DNA of 64,000 nucleotides from Holothuria scabra (lineage: Eukaryota > Echinodermata > Holothuroidea > Aspidochirotida > Holothuriidae), in contig CM074187.1 of assembly GCA_037179385.1 (NCBI GenBank), positions 930,001 to 994,000 of the forward strand, read 5' to 3'. Position numbers and translations under genes: made by a program. Positions within the stretch are counted from its first letter, which is position 1; each line of letters opens with the position of its first letter. Positions 42,201 through 47,782 of the stretch are shown here, in pieces. The notes under the pieces are model-generated. The model worked only from the letters and a program-made list of their open reading frames with translations, was not told the DNA's origin and did not search any database.

Positions 42201-43232
42201 TCTCTTGGCAGGGTACCACTTATTCCTCGCTCCAAGGTACTATGATCCTGGAGTTAATTCTGGTGCTTTCATACGTACACCCCCTCCTGGATCACCACCT
42301 CCTTATGCAATGGGGTCATCACCAAGTAAGTTAGAAACTTAGTCTTAGTCCAATCTCACAAACAGCAGATAAAACTGTGCTACTTGATTCTGATGGAACA
42401 ATCTTAAGGTTTATGTTGGACTGTATAAAGTGGATGTTACATGTCATCCATTAAACTAGGATGATGACGTTACATGTCATCCATTAAACTAGGATGATGA
42501 CGTTACATGTCATCCATTAAACTAGGATGATGACGTTACGTCATCCATTAAACTAGGATGATGATGTAAACTTGCAGTAAAAAGTCTTTGTCTTCTTTGA
42601 CTTCTTCTTACCACCTGTTTATGTATTTCCCTAGTTGCCTAGCAATACCCATCTGGCAGACACTTAGCACAGGTAGCACCCTAGCCCTTCTTCTCACTAT
42701 CTCTCTCGCTCATTCCTCCATTGCCACGCCTGCAGTTCAGACACGTGTTTACAGCTGTCAGCAATCTTTACTCATCTGGACTTATAAGTCACAAATTTTG
42801 TCAAGTTAGAAGTCAAAATCTTGTTAGATGTTAAGTATTAAATTTTTGGTAAAATGTTGGTGGCAAATCACATGTTCATGAACCTAAATAGACTTTCAGT
42901 AACATGAGTGATAATACCATAGGACAAAAGGTGCCTGAGGTAAATTTTTTAAGTATGATATTAAACTACCCTTTAATTTCATTTTTACTAGGACAGTTTG
43001 AACGAGTGATTGGTTCAGTTGGTTTACTCCTCAAGATGTATGCCACAATGACAGTAGTACATTTTAGAAATGTTAAGTCATTGTCATTTATCTCCTTACA
43101 GTGTATGCGAGCCCTGGTAGTCCATACAGTCGGAGTGATGGTTCCTTCAGAAGGAGGACTCCACACTCAGCAACCAAGCTATGGAGTCCCACCTATGCAC
43201 CCCTGGAGGGTAATGGCAGTCCGAAATATTAG
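87..43232 (+). CDS. NUP210: Nuclear pore membrane glycoprotein 210 (gp210), 3' part of gene, 26 exons
   Basis: This is a single-pass type I membrane nucleoporin that lines the pore membrane, with a large domain in the perinuclear space and a short tail at the pore. Joined exons (87-242, 1160-1268, 1654-1901, 5383-5548, 7147-7376, 8912-9104, 9946-10154, 10621-10851, 11689-11816, 15352-15553, 15701-15880, 17047-17259, 19744-19899, 24644-24729, 25872-26046, 27136-27311, 29842-29926, 33002-33134, 34212-34345, 35341-35467, 36082-36216, 38057-38310, 38856-39075, 41382-41498, 42212-42325, 43102-43232) give 4308 bases without an internal stop. The product follows vertebrate gp210 collinearly from the [12 protein letters not shown] region to the end. 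A BIG2-type Ig-like domain is at fragment residues about 830-894. The only membrane helix is about 1338-1360. The tail of about 75 residues is Pro/Ser-rich and ends with LWSPTYA. Sequons NVT, NQT, NAT and NSS fit a glycosylated lumenal domain. Human gp210 is 1887 residues, so roughly the first 450 are missing here. The start codon, signal peptide and promoter are outside the window. Confidence 0.96.
1160..1268 (+). CDS. NUP210: NUP210 exon b
   Basis: The acceptor TTGCAG precedes 1160 and the donor GTAAGT starts at 1269. It enters in phase 0 and leaves one base of the next codon. It encodes fragment residues 53-88 ([25 protein letters not shown]), matching human VYVIEPHSMEF and QVEARVGQALELPL. 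The next intron (385 bp) shows nothing notable. Confidence 0.94.
1654..1901 (+). CDS. NUP210: NUP210 exon c
   Basis: The acceptor AACTAG precedes 1654 and the donor GTAAGT starts at 1902. The split codon AAT joins exons b and c. It encodes residues 89-171, including [10 protein letters not shown], the [16 protein letters not shown] strand and [10 protein letters not shown] (human ITIAAYLPL). In the 3481-bp intron that follows (1902-5382) I see no coding sequence; 3360-3490 looks like a degraded SINE body. Confidence 0.94.
5383..5548 (+). CDS. NUP210: NUP210 exon d
   Basis: The acceptor TTACAG precedes 5383 and the donor GTTAGT starts at 5549. It encodes [26 protein letters not shown] and the sequence to SSR. 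This is one of the best conserved gp210 stretches (human AVDPSSVALVTLGSSKEM and GGPRPWVLEP). It leaves one base for the next codon. The following 1598-bp intron carries a dispersed repeat that recurs inverted at 50-52.7 kb. Confidence 0.95.
5568..5633 (+). repeat. Direct 33-bp duplication in intron d
   Basis: Two adjacent copies of a 33-base sequence beginning ACCAGTCATCCCCCTTAGTT lie at the left edge of the dispersed repeat in this intron. They are nearly identical, so the duplication looks recent. Confidence 0.75.
5634..6500 (+). repeat. Dispersed repeat, copy A (inverted partner at 50.3-52.7 kb)
   Basis: Many blocks recur in reverse complement between 50340 and 52690. Examples are ACATAACATGTATTGAGATA near 5638, GTCAATGTCTTTGAGAATTT near 5717, and GCATCAGGATATTAACAATA near 6267. 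Order is preserved, so this is one element with insertions and deletions. It has no coding potential and its class is unknown. Confidence 0.75.
7147..7376 (+). CDS. NUP210: NUP210 exon e
   Basis: The acceptor TTACAG precedes 7147 and the donor GTAGGA starts at 7377. The split codon GCT joins exon d. It encodes residues 227-303, including [15 protein letters not shown] and YPAV (human GEQVIALSVGNKPSL and FPAV). It ends in phase 0 at a glutamine. The next intron (1535 bp) has nothing recognisable. Confidence 0.94.
8912..9104 (+). CDS. NUP210: NUP210 exon f
   Basis: The acceptor ACTCAG precedes 8912 and the donor GTGAGT starts at 9105. It encodes [20 protein letters not shown] then [14 protein letters not shown], matching human RRFDNFSSLSIQWES. 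It carries an NSS sequon and leaves one base. The 841-bp intron after it holds a degenerate GTACAAGTACATG minisatellite. Confidence 0.94.
9360..9715 (+). repeat. Degenerate minisatellite, unit about 25 bp
   Basis: A loose repeat of CATGAGTACAAGTACATGTC followed by a TTTTT run occurs about ten times in the intron before exon g, with variable spacing. Confidence 0.7.
9946..10154 (+). CDS. NUP210: NUP210 exon g
   Basis: The acceptor TTTCAG precedes 9946 and the donor GTAATT starts at 10155. The split codon GCT joins exon f. It encodes [20 protein letters not shown], then [17 protein letters not shown] and IFNHPSNK, matching human [20 protein letters not shown] and YNHPG. It ends in phase 0, about 13 bases before a 12-bp minisatellite. 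Confidence 0.94.
10168..10371 (+). repeat. 12-bp minisatellite with mirror-ordered variants
   Basis: Seventeen copies of CCTTCCANNTAT start about 13 bases after the exon g donor. The variable dinucleotides run TA x3, TG x3, CG x6, TG x3, TA x2, so the variants are arranged symmetrically about the centre. As the unit is a multiple of three, several frames stay open, but these are not genes. Confidence 0.95.
10621..10851 (+). CDS. NUP210: NUP210 exon h
   Basis: The acceptor TCACAG precedes 10621 and the donor GTGAGT starts at 10852. It has 77 codons, phase 0 at both ends. It encodes [31 protein letters not shown], the strongly conserved [10 protein letters not shown] (human TIMIHDLCLV) and TIELTVVDR. 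The next intron (837 bp) is unremarkable. Confidence 0.95.
11689..11816 (+). CDS. NUP210: NUP210 exon i
   Basis: The acceptor TTGCAG precedes 11689 and the donor GTAAGT starts at 11817. It encodes [20 protein letters not shown] and SYFPLMNLQ (human VEIGKTVKAYVRVLD and KYFPFMDL). Two bases of a lysine codon are left for the next exon. The 3535-bp intron that follows holds the hairpin-capped repeat arrays between 11.9 and 14.5 kb. Confidence 0.94.
11893..12205 (+). mobile_element. Hairpin-capped repeat element (family 1, copy 1)
   Basis: It starts with an inverted repeat (GATTCCTTGCC to GGCAAGGAATC), then a TG microsatellite at about 11937-11970, then a unique GC-richer body. The same cap, microsatellite and body recur at 26174-26860. 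The cap-plus-microsatellite layout resembles Helitron-like non-autonomous elements (inference). Confidence 0.65.
12206..13275 (+). repeat. Tandem array of about 150-bp DR1-bearing units
   Basis: A TG microsatellite is followed by about seven diverged units. Each has GCTTGTAAACANGATATCT, then a CTTCATATTTGGTATATAGA block, then GGTAGAGGTCAAAGGTCATT and GAGGTCACCAG. The array is oriented opposite to the related blocks at 57.6-63.8 kb. No coding sequence is present. Confidence 0.85.
13927..14480 (+). repeat. Second hairpin-capped array with AGGTCA units
   Basis: The cap GGTTCCTTGCCGTAGCAAAG and its complementary arm precede a TG microsatellite (about 13972-14004). Three diverged units follow, with AGGTCAAAGTTCA near 14112, AGGTCAATAGGTCA near 14257 and AGGTCAAAGGTCA near 14366. 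It is the same superfamily as the neighbouring array. Confidence 0.75.
15352..15553 (+). CDS. NUP210: NUP210 exon j
   Basis: The acceptor TTCTTAG precedes 15352 and the donor GTAAGT starts at 15554. The split codon AAA joins exon i. It encodes residues 557-624, including the [13 protein letters not shown] strand and [20 protein letters not shown], nearly identical to human IEVFPPFRLMPRKVTLLIG. It has an NVT sequon. The following intron is the shortest, 147 bp. Confidence 0.95.
15701..15880 (+). CDS. NUP210: NUP210 exon k
   Basis: The acceptor TTGTAG precedes 15701 and the donor GTAAGT starts at 15881. It has 60 codons, phase 0 at both ends. It encodes [17 protein letters not shown] (human TSEGGPQPQSNILFSI), [20 protein letters not shown] and a VNYSK end with an NYS sequon. 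The 1166-bp intron after it contains a partial extra copy of the start of exon l. Confidence 0.95.
16829..16876 (+). pseudogene. Partial duplicate of the start of NUP210 exon l
   Basis: These 48 bases match exon l bases 17047-17094 with three differences, all synonymous (GTC ATT versus GTT ATC; ATT versus ATA). The CAACAG acceptor and part of the upstream intron are also duplicated (about 16670-16828 resembles 16907-17046), giving a 218-bp offset. The rest of the exon is absent. An internal GTAAAG at 16865 could act as a donor for a 36-base in-phase microexon. Confidence 0.85.
17047..17259 (+). CDS. NUP210: NUP210 exon l
   Basis: The acceptor CAACAG precedes 17047 and the donor GTGAAG starts at 17260. 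It encodes [38 protein letters not shown] and [17 protein letters not shown], aligning with human [20 protein letters not shown] and RTGTQMPIYVTGITN. A second in-phase donor lies at 17239; the longer form is preferred because VESVYLE aligns with the human LRGRHHE position. The downstream intron (2484 bp) holds a 70-bp tandem array. Confidence 0.88.
17371..17860 (+). repeat. Seven-copy 70-bp tandem repeat
   Basis: Exact 70-base spacing begins at 17371, 17441, 17511, 17581, 17651, 17721 and 17791, each unit starting CACAAAGTGTGGGTAGAGCT. Only a few substitutions separate the copies (for example TTATAC or TTACAC), indicating recent amplification. It lies in the intron after exon l. Confidence 0.97.
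19744..19899 (+). CDS. NUP210: NUP210 exon m
   Basis: The acceptor TTCCAG precedes 19744 and the donor GTTAGG starts at 19900. It has 52 codons, phase 0 at both ends. It encodes [20 protein letters not shown] and LADEIRIE (human [20 protein letters not shown] and LSDEIQVQ). The longest intron follows (4744 bp), with a nested SINE/MITE, a poly-G hairpin and a 22-bp minisatellite. Confidence 0.93.
20565..20996 (+). mobile_element. tRNA-derived SINE interrupted by a MITE
   Basis: The head GGCATGGTCAAGTGGTTAAA has an A-box-like TGGTCAAGTGG, as in a tRNA-Leu/Ser-type promoter. After the insertion at 20601-20758, the SINE resumes with GGTCGGGAGTTAGAGTATTG (B-box position) and a body with CCATTGTGCTTGGTGCTCAG, ending CTGTCCATCTAACTAAC. 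The same body occurs at 40.5 kb and, inverted, at 33.4-33.7 kb. Confidence 0.8.
20601..20758 (+). mobile_element. 158-bp MITE nested in the SINE
   Basis: Its ends are CAGGCGTGGAT and ATCCGCGCCTG, an 11-base inverted repeat with one mismatch. It splits the SINE between its A and B boxes. CAGGCG-type ends suggest the hAT superfamily, but a clear 8-base target duplication is not visible. Confidence 0.75.
21790..21889 (+). repeat. Poly-G/poly-C hairpin tract
   Basis: Arms GGAAGTGGGG and CCCCACTTCC flank a run of about 20 G, then a shorter G-run and a complementary C-run. It could form a hairpin or G-quadruplex, and run lengths here may be unreliable in the assembly. Confidence 0.7.
24041..24187 (+). 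repeat. 22-bp degenerate minisatellite
   Basis: About seven units of the pattern TGTACTTTGGCRSCRANRAA occur in tandem, differing from each other at several positions. They lie in the long intron before exon n. Confidence 0.8.
24644..24729 (+). CDS. NUP210: NUP210 exon n
   Basis: The acceptor CTGCAG precedes 24644 and the donor GTAAAA starts at 24730. It encodes [20 protein letters not shown] then ASIKTN, with two bases of an arginine codon left over. It matches human [20 protein letters not shown] and IKLQTNRDG. The 1142-bp intron after it has a TIR element at 25408-25713. Confidence 0.94.
25408..25713 (+). mobile_element. Short TIR element, CAGGCATGAG family
   Basis: The left end CAGGGATGAGCCTGAGACTT is followed by an A-rich AAGAGGAAA stretch; the right end is GAGGAAGTATCTCATGCCTG. 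The same termini bound the larger element at 36764-38021 (inverted there), so the two belong to one family. No target duplication could be seen. Confidence 0.6.
25872..26046 (+). CDS. NUP210: NUP210 exon o (BIG2-type domain)
   Basis: The acceptor is AAAG before 25872 and the donor GTAAGA starts at 26047. The split codon AGG completes [14 protein letters not shown]. The pattern [20 protein letters not shown] is typical of bacterial Ig-like group 2 domains and sits where human gp210 has one. It ends [10 protein letters not shown] with an NQT sequon (human ANQTIIVAVK). A hairpin-capped repeat interrupted by a MITE lies in the next intron. Confidence 0.95.
26174..26860 (+). mobile_element. Hairpin-capped repeat element (family 1, copy 2), interrupted
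   Basis: The cap GATTCCTTGATGTAGCCAGA and GGAATCTATG, a short TG tract and the body match the copy at 11893. The body is broken after CAATGTGGTCTGTCA and continues after 26782 with AAGCCCGTCCTCTCATGTGC, as 12.1 kb continues without a break. Confidence 0.65.
26368..26782 (+). mobile_element. Insertion within the capped repeat, possible TIR element
   Basis: The left end CAGTGGCATAGCCAGAGGGG and right end CTAACTACGCCCTTGCTG are loosely inverted (CAG-GGCRTAG). Inside, 26661-26712 is the 3' tail of the SINE family (GTTGGAAACTGGGCCGTAAA). The boundaries are supported mainly by the interruption of the host repeat. Confidence 0.5.
27136..27311 (+). CDS. NUP210: NUP210 exon p
   Basis: The acceptor CCCCAG precedes 27136 and the donor GTAAAA starts at 27312. 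It encodes [16 protein letters not shown] and [20 protein letters not shown], matching human VSPVSYLRVSMSPVLH and VPLGMTVTFTVHFHDNSGD. It ends with two bases of an arginine codon. The next intron (2530 bp) carries a LINE fragment. Confidence 0.95.
28640..29805 (-). mobile_element. 5'-truncated LINE with reverse transcriptase C-terminal fragment
   Basis: The antisense frame at about 29340-29803 encodes a non-LTR retrotransposon pattern: [18 protein letters not shown], then [20 protein letters not shown] and [18 protein letters not shown]. This is the thumb and C-terminal region of Jockey/CR1-type reverse transcriptases. A frameshift near 29340 disrupts the end, and the 3' end runs to a TATG-rich tail near 28680-28700. 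The endonuclease and catalytic palm are absent, so it is a dead fragment. It lies antisense in the NUP210 intron, ending about 37 bases from the exon q acceptor. Confidence 0.85.
29842..29926 (+). CDS. NUP210: NUP210 exon q
   Basis: The acceptor GTTACAG precedes 29842 and the donor GTAAGG starts at 29927. It is the shortest coding exon (85 bp). It encodes [20 protein letters not shown], then AHHGSTIFR, with an NAT sequon (human DDFVQIGKGPTNNT). Its acceptor is only about 37 bases from the edge of an antisense LINE insertion. The following 3075-bp intron holds a hAT MITE and the 95-bp array. Confidence 0.92.
30126..30503 (+). mobile_element. hAT-type MITE with 8-bp target duplication
   Basis: The termini TAGGGTTGGGCAGTA and TACTGCCCAACCCTA are an inverted repeat. 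The flanks are TTCCCAAA (30118-30125) and TTCCCAAG (30504-30511), an 8-base duplication with one mismatch, as hAT transposases make. The 378-bp interior has no coding capacity, so it depended on an autonomous relative. Confidence 0.88.
31011..32245 (+). repeat. Thirteen-copy 95-bp tandem array derived from a MITE
   Basis: Unit starts (CTGTTCTGTTTTAAGGAGGC) fall exactly every 95 bases from 31011 to 32151, giving 13 x 95 = 1235 bp. Units differ by only a few substitutions. The last unit runs directly into the rest of a TIR element (to 32528), whose single-copy relative is at 49062-49417; the unit is that element's left end. Confidence 0.97.
32246..32528 (+). mobile_element. MITE remainder downstream of the array
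   Basis: It aligns in order with 49140-49417: both contain the blocks GTGTCCT, ACTTGTAA, ATGGGGATTGTC and GTCATTGGTATGT. It ends in AACCAACTCAATGAG followed by a CTTTAAG-type terminus, inverted relative to the left terminus of the array units. Confidence 0.85.
33002..33134 (+). CDS. NUP210: NUP210 exon r
   Basis: The acceptor TGTCAG precedes 33002 and the donor GTGTGT starts at 33135. It encodes [20 protein letters not shown] and [16 protein letters not shown], matching human VWDAEHPGLSDFMPLPV and VVGDVLCLATVLTSLE. It leaves one base. The next intron (1077 bp) holds an inverted SINE. Confidence 0.94.
33365..33672 (-). mobile_element. tRNA-derived SINE (antisense)
   Basis: Read on the minus strand, the head at about 33600-33662 has TGGTCAAGTGG (A-box-like) and AGTTCGAATCCC (B box). 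The body, with CCATTGTGCTTGGTGCTCAG, and a tail related to the 20.6 and 40.5 kb copies follow. It lies in the intron before exon s. Confidence 0.8.
34212..34345 (+). CDS. NUP210: NUP210 exon s
   Basis: The acceptor GCTTAG precedes 34212 and the donor GTAAGT starts at 34346. The split codon GGT joins exon r. It encodes [20 protein letters not shown] and [20 protein letters not shown] (human GTWSSSANSILHIDPKTG and AVARAVGSVTVYYEVAGH). It ends in phase 0. Confidence 0.95.
35341..35467 (+). CDS. NUP210: NUP210 exon t
   Basis: The acceptor TGACAG precedes 35341 and the donor GTAATA starts at 35468. It encodes [20 protein letters not shown] and [15 protein letters not shown] (human [20 protein letters not shown] and SKVIVAVGDRSSNLRG). 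It leaves one base. Confidence 0.92.
36082..36216 (+). CDS. NUP210: NUP210 exon u
   Basis: The acceptor GCACAG precedes 36082 and the donor GTGAGC starts at 36217. It encodes [10 protein letters not shown], then [13 protein letters not shown], matching human ISCQSQFKPA and VFTVEPQFDTALG. It enters with two bases and leaves one. A 1.26-kb TIR element occupies most of the following intron. Confidence 0.92.
36764..38021 (+). mobile_element. 1.26-kb TIR element, CAGGCATGAG family
   Basis: It starts CAGGCATGAGC and ends GCTCATGCCTG, a perfect 11-base inverted repeat. The flanks GTAACAC (left) and ATAACAC (right) are similar and may be a target duplication. There is no transposase-like frame. It fills most of the intron between exons u and v, and its right end closely matches the left end of the 25.4-kb element. 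Confidence 0.75.
38057..38310 (+). CDS. NUP210: NUP210 exon v
   Basis: The acceptor TTGTAG precedes 38057 and the donor GTTAGT starts at 38311. The split codon GGA joins exon u. It encodes [12 protein letters not shown] (human GQYFCSITMHRL), [29 protein letters not shown] (human VPFSPGLFADQAEILLS) and the sequence to LRTLQ. It is the longest exon here (254 bp). Confidence 0.94.
38856..39075 (+). CDS. NUP210: NUP210 exon w
   Basis: The acceptor GCACAG precedes 38856 and the donor GTAAGA starts at 39076. It encodes [34 protein letters not shown] and [16 protein letters not shown], the last lumenal strand before the membrane (human AIPVTVAFVVD). It leaves one base. The next intron (2306 bp) contains a SINE at about 40.5 kb. 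Confidence 0.92.
40508..40744 (+). mobile_element. tRNA-derived SINE
   Basis: The head contains ATTGTCAATTGGTTAAAGCA, then GGGAGTTCAACTCCTGG at the B-box position. The body has CATTGTGCTTGGCGCTCA and ends CTGTAAAACTCCATCTAACT AAC. It is the most complete uninterrupted copy of this family in the window. Confidence 0.8.
41382..41498 (+). CDS. NUP210: NUP210 exon x (transmembrane helix)
   Basis: The acceptor TTGCAG precedes 41382 and the donor GTAAGT starts at 41499. It encodes [20 protein letters not shown] then the hydrophobic run [18 protein letters not shown]. This places the start of the single membrane helix at about fragment residue 1338, where gp210 has its pore-membrane anchor. It leaves one base of a glycine codon. 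Confidence 0.95.
42212..42325 (+). CDS. NUP210: NUP210 exon y (end of membrane helix, start of tail)
   Basis: The acceptor TTGGCAG precedes 42212 and the donor GTAAGT starts at 42326. It encodes [13 protein letters not shown], then [17 protein letters not shown]: the end of the membrane segment and the beginning of the Pro/Ser-rich cytoplasmic tail. The following 776-bp intron has a 33-bp tandem repeat. Confidence 0.93.
42433..42566 (+). repeat. 33-bp tandem repeat, about four copies
   Basis: The unit ACATGTCATCCATTAAACTA followed by GGATGATGACGTT repeats with a small deletion in the last copy. Each unit holds a short hairpin (GTCATCC and GGATGA). It is in the intron before the terminal coding exon. 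Confidence 0.9.
43102..43232 (+). CDS. NUP210: NUP210 terminal coding exon
   Basis: The acceptor TTACAG precedes 43102. The split codon ATG joins exon y. It encodes [26 protein letters not shown], then [17 protein letters not shown] and a TAG stop at 43230-43232. LWSPxYA is the hallmark end of gp210; the SP in it corresponds to the mitotic phosphorylation site reported for the vertebrate tail (family knowledge). The TP and SP sites nearby suggest similar control here. Confidence 0.95.
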
Positions 43233-46200
43233 CAGTTTGTCTTTCTTCAAACCTCCTCTTCGATGTACCAGGTGCTCTGGAAATTTCGTCCCCTTTTGAC
43301 TACCTCATTCAAATGCAAAAGTTGATCAAATTTATCAGATGAAGTCCTAGATGGTCAATACATGTGAGAGAAGGTAGATTCTTGAATATTGGTGATTAAA
43401 GGGGTCGTACCATTGTATGCTTGGGAAAGGAGGAAGGGGGTATAGAAATGAGGAGATATTTAGTTGGACTGATATAATGACAGGTGAAAGGCCTGTATGG
43501 ATGGATGATGGTATGCTTTCCACTGAAAACAAACAGTGGTTTGCAGGGATTGATCATTATCTGATGTAAGGGAAACCGAAGCAACGAGCAGTTTGCACAG
43601 TTGCATTGGTTTTAACTGATGTTAGGCAACCATGTTTTTGAGGGGAAAAGCTCATGCTGCGGACCAATAAATGCTCACATTTGTTGCTTTTTTGTTTCAA
43701 GCATGATTTATGTCATGTGATGCTGATGTGTGCTGAGGGATGTAAGGATTTAAAGTGCCTGACATTTGTTTAGCCTCCATGGGATGCTACTACTTTATAC
43801 CTTTTTACAGTTACTGCTAGCTTCCTATGGTAGATAACCTGGGTGGGTGTATCTCATCACTGAAGTTGTGGTTCCTTTTTCCTGGTTCTTAAAGGGTGAT
43901 TTAGGTCTGGAATTTTTACCATAGTTACCAGTCTTTGTAACAGTGCTAAAGATGGGAGAAATGTAGATTTTTTTTTTTTTTTTTTTTTGAGGGGGGGAGA
44001 TGAGGGAGAGGGAAAGGGTGGATGGATGGAGGAGGGGAGAGGATGGAGGGAATTGGTTACAGTAAACATGAAAGTCAGTGACCTATGCAACTGCTGTTTA
44101 TTTATTTTCTCTTAAAGCTTTGTATGACTATGGAACCCAAAGAGGGGTCTTTTGTCATGTATTTGAAGGATGCACAGAAAATGAATTGATCATTGAAAGT
44201 AATAATAATAATGGTTAGTTCTTATGAAGCCCTCTCCATAGAAAGTGTCTGTACCAGGGTGCTTTCAAAATGAAGGTCGATATATTTCATTTATATATGA
44301 AGTAGGAGGAGTAAAATTTGAATTTATAACTGAATGATAGGAAATCAGGTTTTACTAAAATATTGCATTAGCTCCAAGTAGGATCTACTTGCAGCTTTTT
44401 ACCCAGCTTGCTCCTCAGCTACTTATTGGTAAAGTTTAGTTGAAACCACATCACTTCAAATATTGATTCAATCTCCGAGTAGGGAGAATGAAATGAAAAA
44501 GATTAAATTTTATTTAAGCTTTCATTACCAAAGATTACTTTAACAATTAAACTCTGCACAGAAAAGGCAGATTGTTCACTTTGAGGTTTATTCAATGTGC
44601 CTCTATGAGGGTGGTACTGTAAAATTAAGTAGACAGTATTCAGAGTGGTCTGCAACAACTTTTGCTGTTTTATGGCTTTGCAATCTTGCCCCACACAGTA
44701 ATTGTCTTCCTATTAAGTTTACTTTTATACTCTTTTATAATATAAAAGGGAAGAATAGGTTAAATTTACCATTTAATTGACAAAAAATTGCCACATTTTT
44801 TTATGGGAGCCATTGATGAATTAAGACACTGGAATACACCCAGACTGCAGTTTCCTCTGAAAGAAGAGAGATGCTTTCTTTTAAGCCCCATCGACAGGAT
44901 TACACTTTTGTTCATGAACATCATTTTACAAATGTTTGAACATTTGCAGCTAAATATTTGAACACCTTCATACATGTTGGACGTAATTAAAAGTTTTGGG
45001 GCAAGCAGTCAACACGTCTGTCTGTTAGCATTGTCATACAAATGTACGTTGATGTTTTAGACCAAATGTAAGATAAAGGCAAAGCAAATGGTCACACCAA
45101 GCTAACATTACTCAAGGACATACCTATGCGATATCTGTGTGTAAGCTTATTTGGGAACATAACTGACTGCAGAAGTAATCATTTACCAACCAGAATGAAG
45201 CTGTTGTTCAACTGAATGTCAATCAAAGTGTATACCATGATTGTGTTTAGAGGTATAACGATATACCTAAATATGTTTGGGGGTAATGAATAACCCCTTT
45301 AAGTTACCTTTAAAGTAGATATGAAGAGAAACTACTGTTATACTGATAAGGAGCCTTAAAGAGATATTAAGCATTTATTTTGTGGTTTGCATACTTTTTG
45401 GTTTTCAATTATGTAATTACATGGAGGAAATGCCATCATCTTATCAAGTTATTGTAAGATGTACGGAAGTTATTTCTAAGCATCAATTTTTCAGTGTGTG
45501 ATGACAAATTTTCAAGCATGTGTCACTGTAAATATATACTTTTTCTAACAAATTCAATAATAGGGGCTATGAGTAATTGAAAAACCTTCCTTTCTCCAAT
45601 TTAAATATTTTACAGTATATGTGTTTTTTTTTTCTGTTTATGTCAACTAAGAACTTAACTGTGACCAATGAGGAAGATTATGGTCATGAGGACTTTTACC
45701 ATAAACTGTTCCTCTTCTAATTAACTTCCCAAATTTTACAGGCATCAATCAAGACTACTCTGTTTAACACAATATTATTTTGATGCTCCATGAAATATTT
45801 TCAGACCTTGGCTATGATATTTTCTGATGCATTACCCTTCTCATTGAAATATACAATCTATCCTTAGAGAGAGAGAGAGATTTTTAGTTGACAATACTAA
45901 TACTTTATTTTACAAATGCATTAATGCACTTGGAATACCCGCAGTCCGAAGTTATTCCCTGGTCTAAAATCATGATTTTCTTCATTGCTTATAAATTGAA
46001 CCATAAAACATTCCTTGCTAGTTTATCAGTGCTTTCAAAACCATCAGTGCTTATGAGTCATCCTGCCTGGCAAGCAGTTTCAGATTCAATATAAGTATAT
46101 ATCTATGTGCCTAAGTATATATCTTTGTGGCAATTAACAATTTAGTCTTTAAGTAAGCTGAAGATTGAACTCTGTAGAAAGCTATGATCTGCATCTTTTC

Positions 46201-47292
46201 TCATTGAAAGAGGATAACCAGGGGTGGTTTTGAGTGTTAAAAACCCCACTATGACCCAACTTTGAAATGCAAAAAAAGCCTAAAATAGTGGGGTTTTTTT
46301 CTCCCCCCCCCCTAAACTTTCCCCTCATTTCATGTTCCAAAACCCCCCAATGACACAATCCTGGCTATGCTACGATCTTGTATTATATAGATCTATGAGG
46401 CCAATCTTTACAGGTTGGTTTATAAGCCCAAATTTTCAAGCAGTGGTAAACCAGAAGAGGCATCAACAATCATCCTTTCATCCTTCGCTTCCCTACACTA
46501 CTTACTCAGGAGGTGACGTCCAGGGTTCCATACCGCTAGATTAAATTAGTAAGTTAGAATTTAGTTAGAATTTTTGGCATAAAACTTGAACAAACTCAAA
46601 TCCAATAACATTCATAGACAAAGCTCACATAGTTGTACAGTGTTTAGCTTTCATAGATTTACAGCACCGTACTGAAGTGCAGAATGATCTTGACCTGCTG
46701 AGACTTCCAAATGTCCATGTGCTATATTAAGATGAAAGAACCATGTATGGTCATCCTTAGCTTTTCACTGACCATTTTAATAGCTTCATGGCCCTACAGA
46801 AGCTACACTGAAGTATCCTTTGATCTGTAAAAAAATTATCTACAGACATGCTATTGGAAGAAAGTTTTAAGTGTATTCTCTCAGCATTACTCAAAACATC
46901 ATTTATGGATTGCAAAATGTTGGCTAATGATAAAGAGACTATCCAACAGCAAGAATTTTTGTTCGAAGTATAATTTTGAGATGCCAATCCCTTCAATTAA
47001 AAGTTATTGTTTTATGTACAAAAATTGCTTCCTCACAAATTGAGGGTTGCCCAAAACTTACCCATTTGTGTGATTTTAGGTAAGAGAGAGTTACAGAAAC
47101 TACTAAATTTTAACCCAGTCCACTTCTATAATCTTGTTTTAGGGAATGACAATTCAGATTCTCATTGCAAAGATGATCAAGTTCTTGTTTTATTTTGTTG
47201 AATTCTTTGACAATTTTAACAAATACAAGGAAGTAAGGTGTTGCAAGTTTACTTGATGCTTGCATGCAGGGAATGTCTTACTTCTTCTAAAC
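43233..47292 (+). other. NUP210 3' UTR and downstream flank
   Basis: No recognisable coding sequence follows the stop. A canonical AATAAA lies at 43666-43671, a possible first polyadenylation signal; later AATAAA motifs (for example 47930-47935) leave the true 3' end open. The stretch contains a T-run at about 43969-43988, a GA-rich tract near 43990-44050, and a hairpin with arms 46239-46252 and 46285-46298 (AAAAACCCCACTAT) that may be a small transposon remnant. Confidence 0.5.
43666..43671 (+). promoter_or_regulatory. Candidate polyadenylation signal
   Basis: AATAAA lies 434 bases after the NUP210 stop codon and would give a 3' UTR of about 450 bases. It is only one of several such hexamers in AT-rich DNA; transcript ends are needed to choose. 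Confidence 0.35.
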
Positions 47293-47782
47293 CAGGGTTG
47301 TCCAACCTACGGCCCGCGGGCCACGGTCCGGCCCGCTTAAAGGTTGTGTCCGGCCCGTCAGAAATAATCTACATTGCAAAATTATTGGATAAGCAGATTA
47401 ATTGATGACAACTTTAGGCTTCGCCTTCCCCCCCCCCCCCTTTGGCATGCTTACCTTTGAATGAAATAATTCATTTCAAATGTCTGCTACATATAGCTAC
47501 ATTGGAGTGTTGTCTACAGGGGCGGATTGAGAATGAATCAAAAGGAATATGAAAAAACTTTGTCCGAATATTCTGCCCAACACCATCAATTTTGGCTAAA
47601 ATTTATTTATTTGTTCAATCAAAAACGAAAATGAATCAGTGTTCCTTACGCGCAATGATTGCATTTGGTAATTGCCTTGGGCTTCGGGAAAAATTGAAAA
47701 AAAAAACGAATTTAGAATGTGGCCCCTCCTCCATCATAACCTTTACATGTGGCCCACTGCTGTGAAAGGTTGGACAACCCTG
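47293..47782 (+). mobile_element. hAT-type element, about 490 bp
   Basis: The termini CAGGGTTGTCCAACCT and AGGTTGGACAACCCTG are inverted repeats, with the GGCCCGCGGGCC core seen in many animal hAT elements. The flanks TTCTAAAC and TTATAAAT agree at 6 of 8 positions, consistent with an old 8-base duplication. No transposase is encoded. Confidence 0.85.
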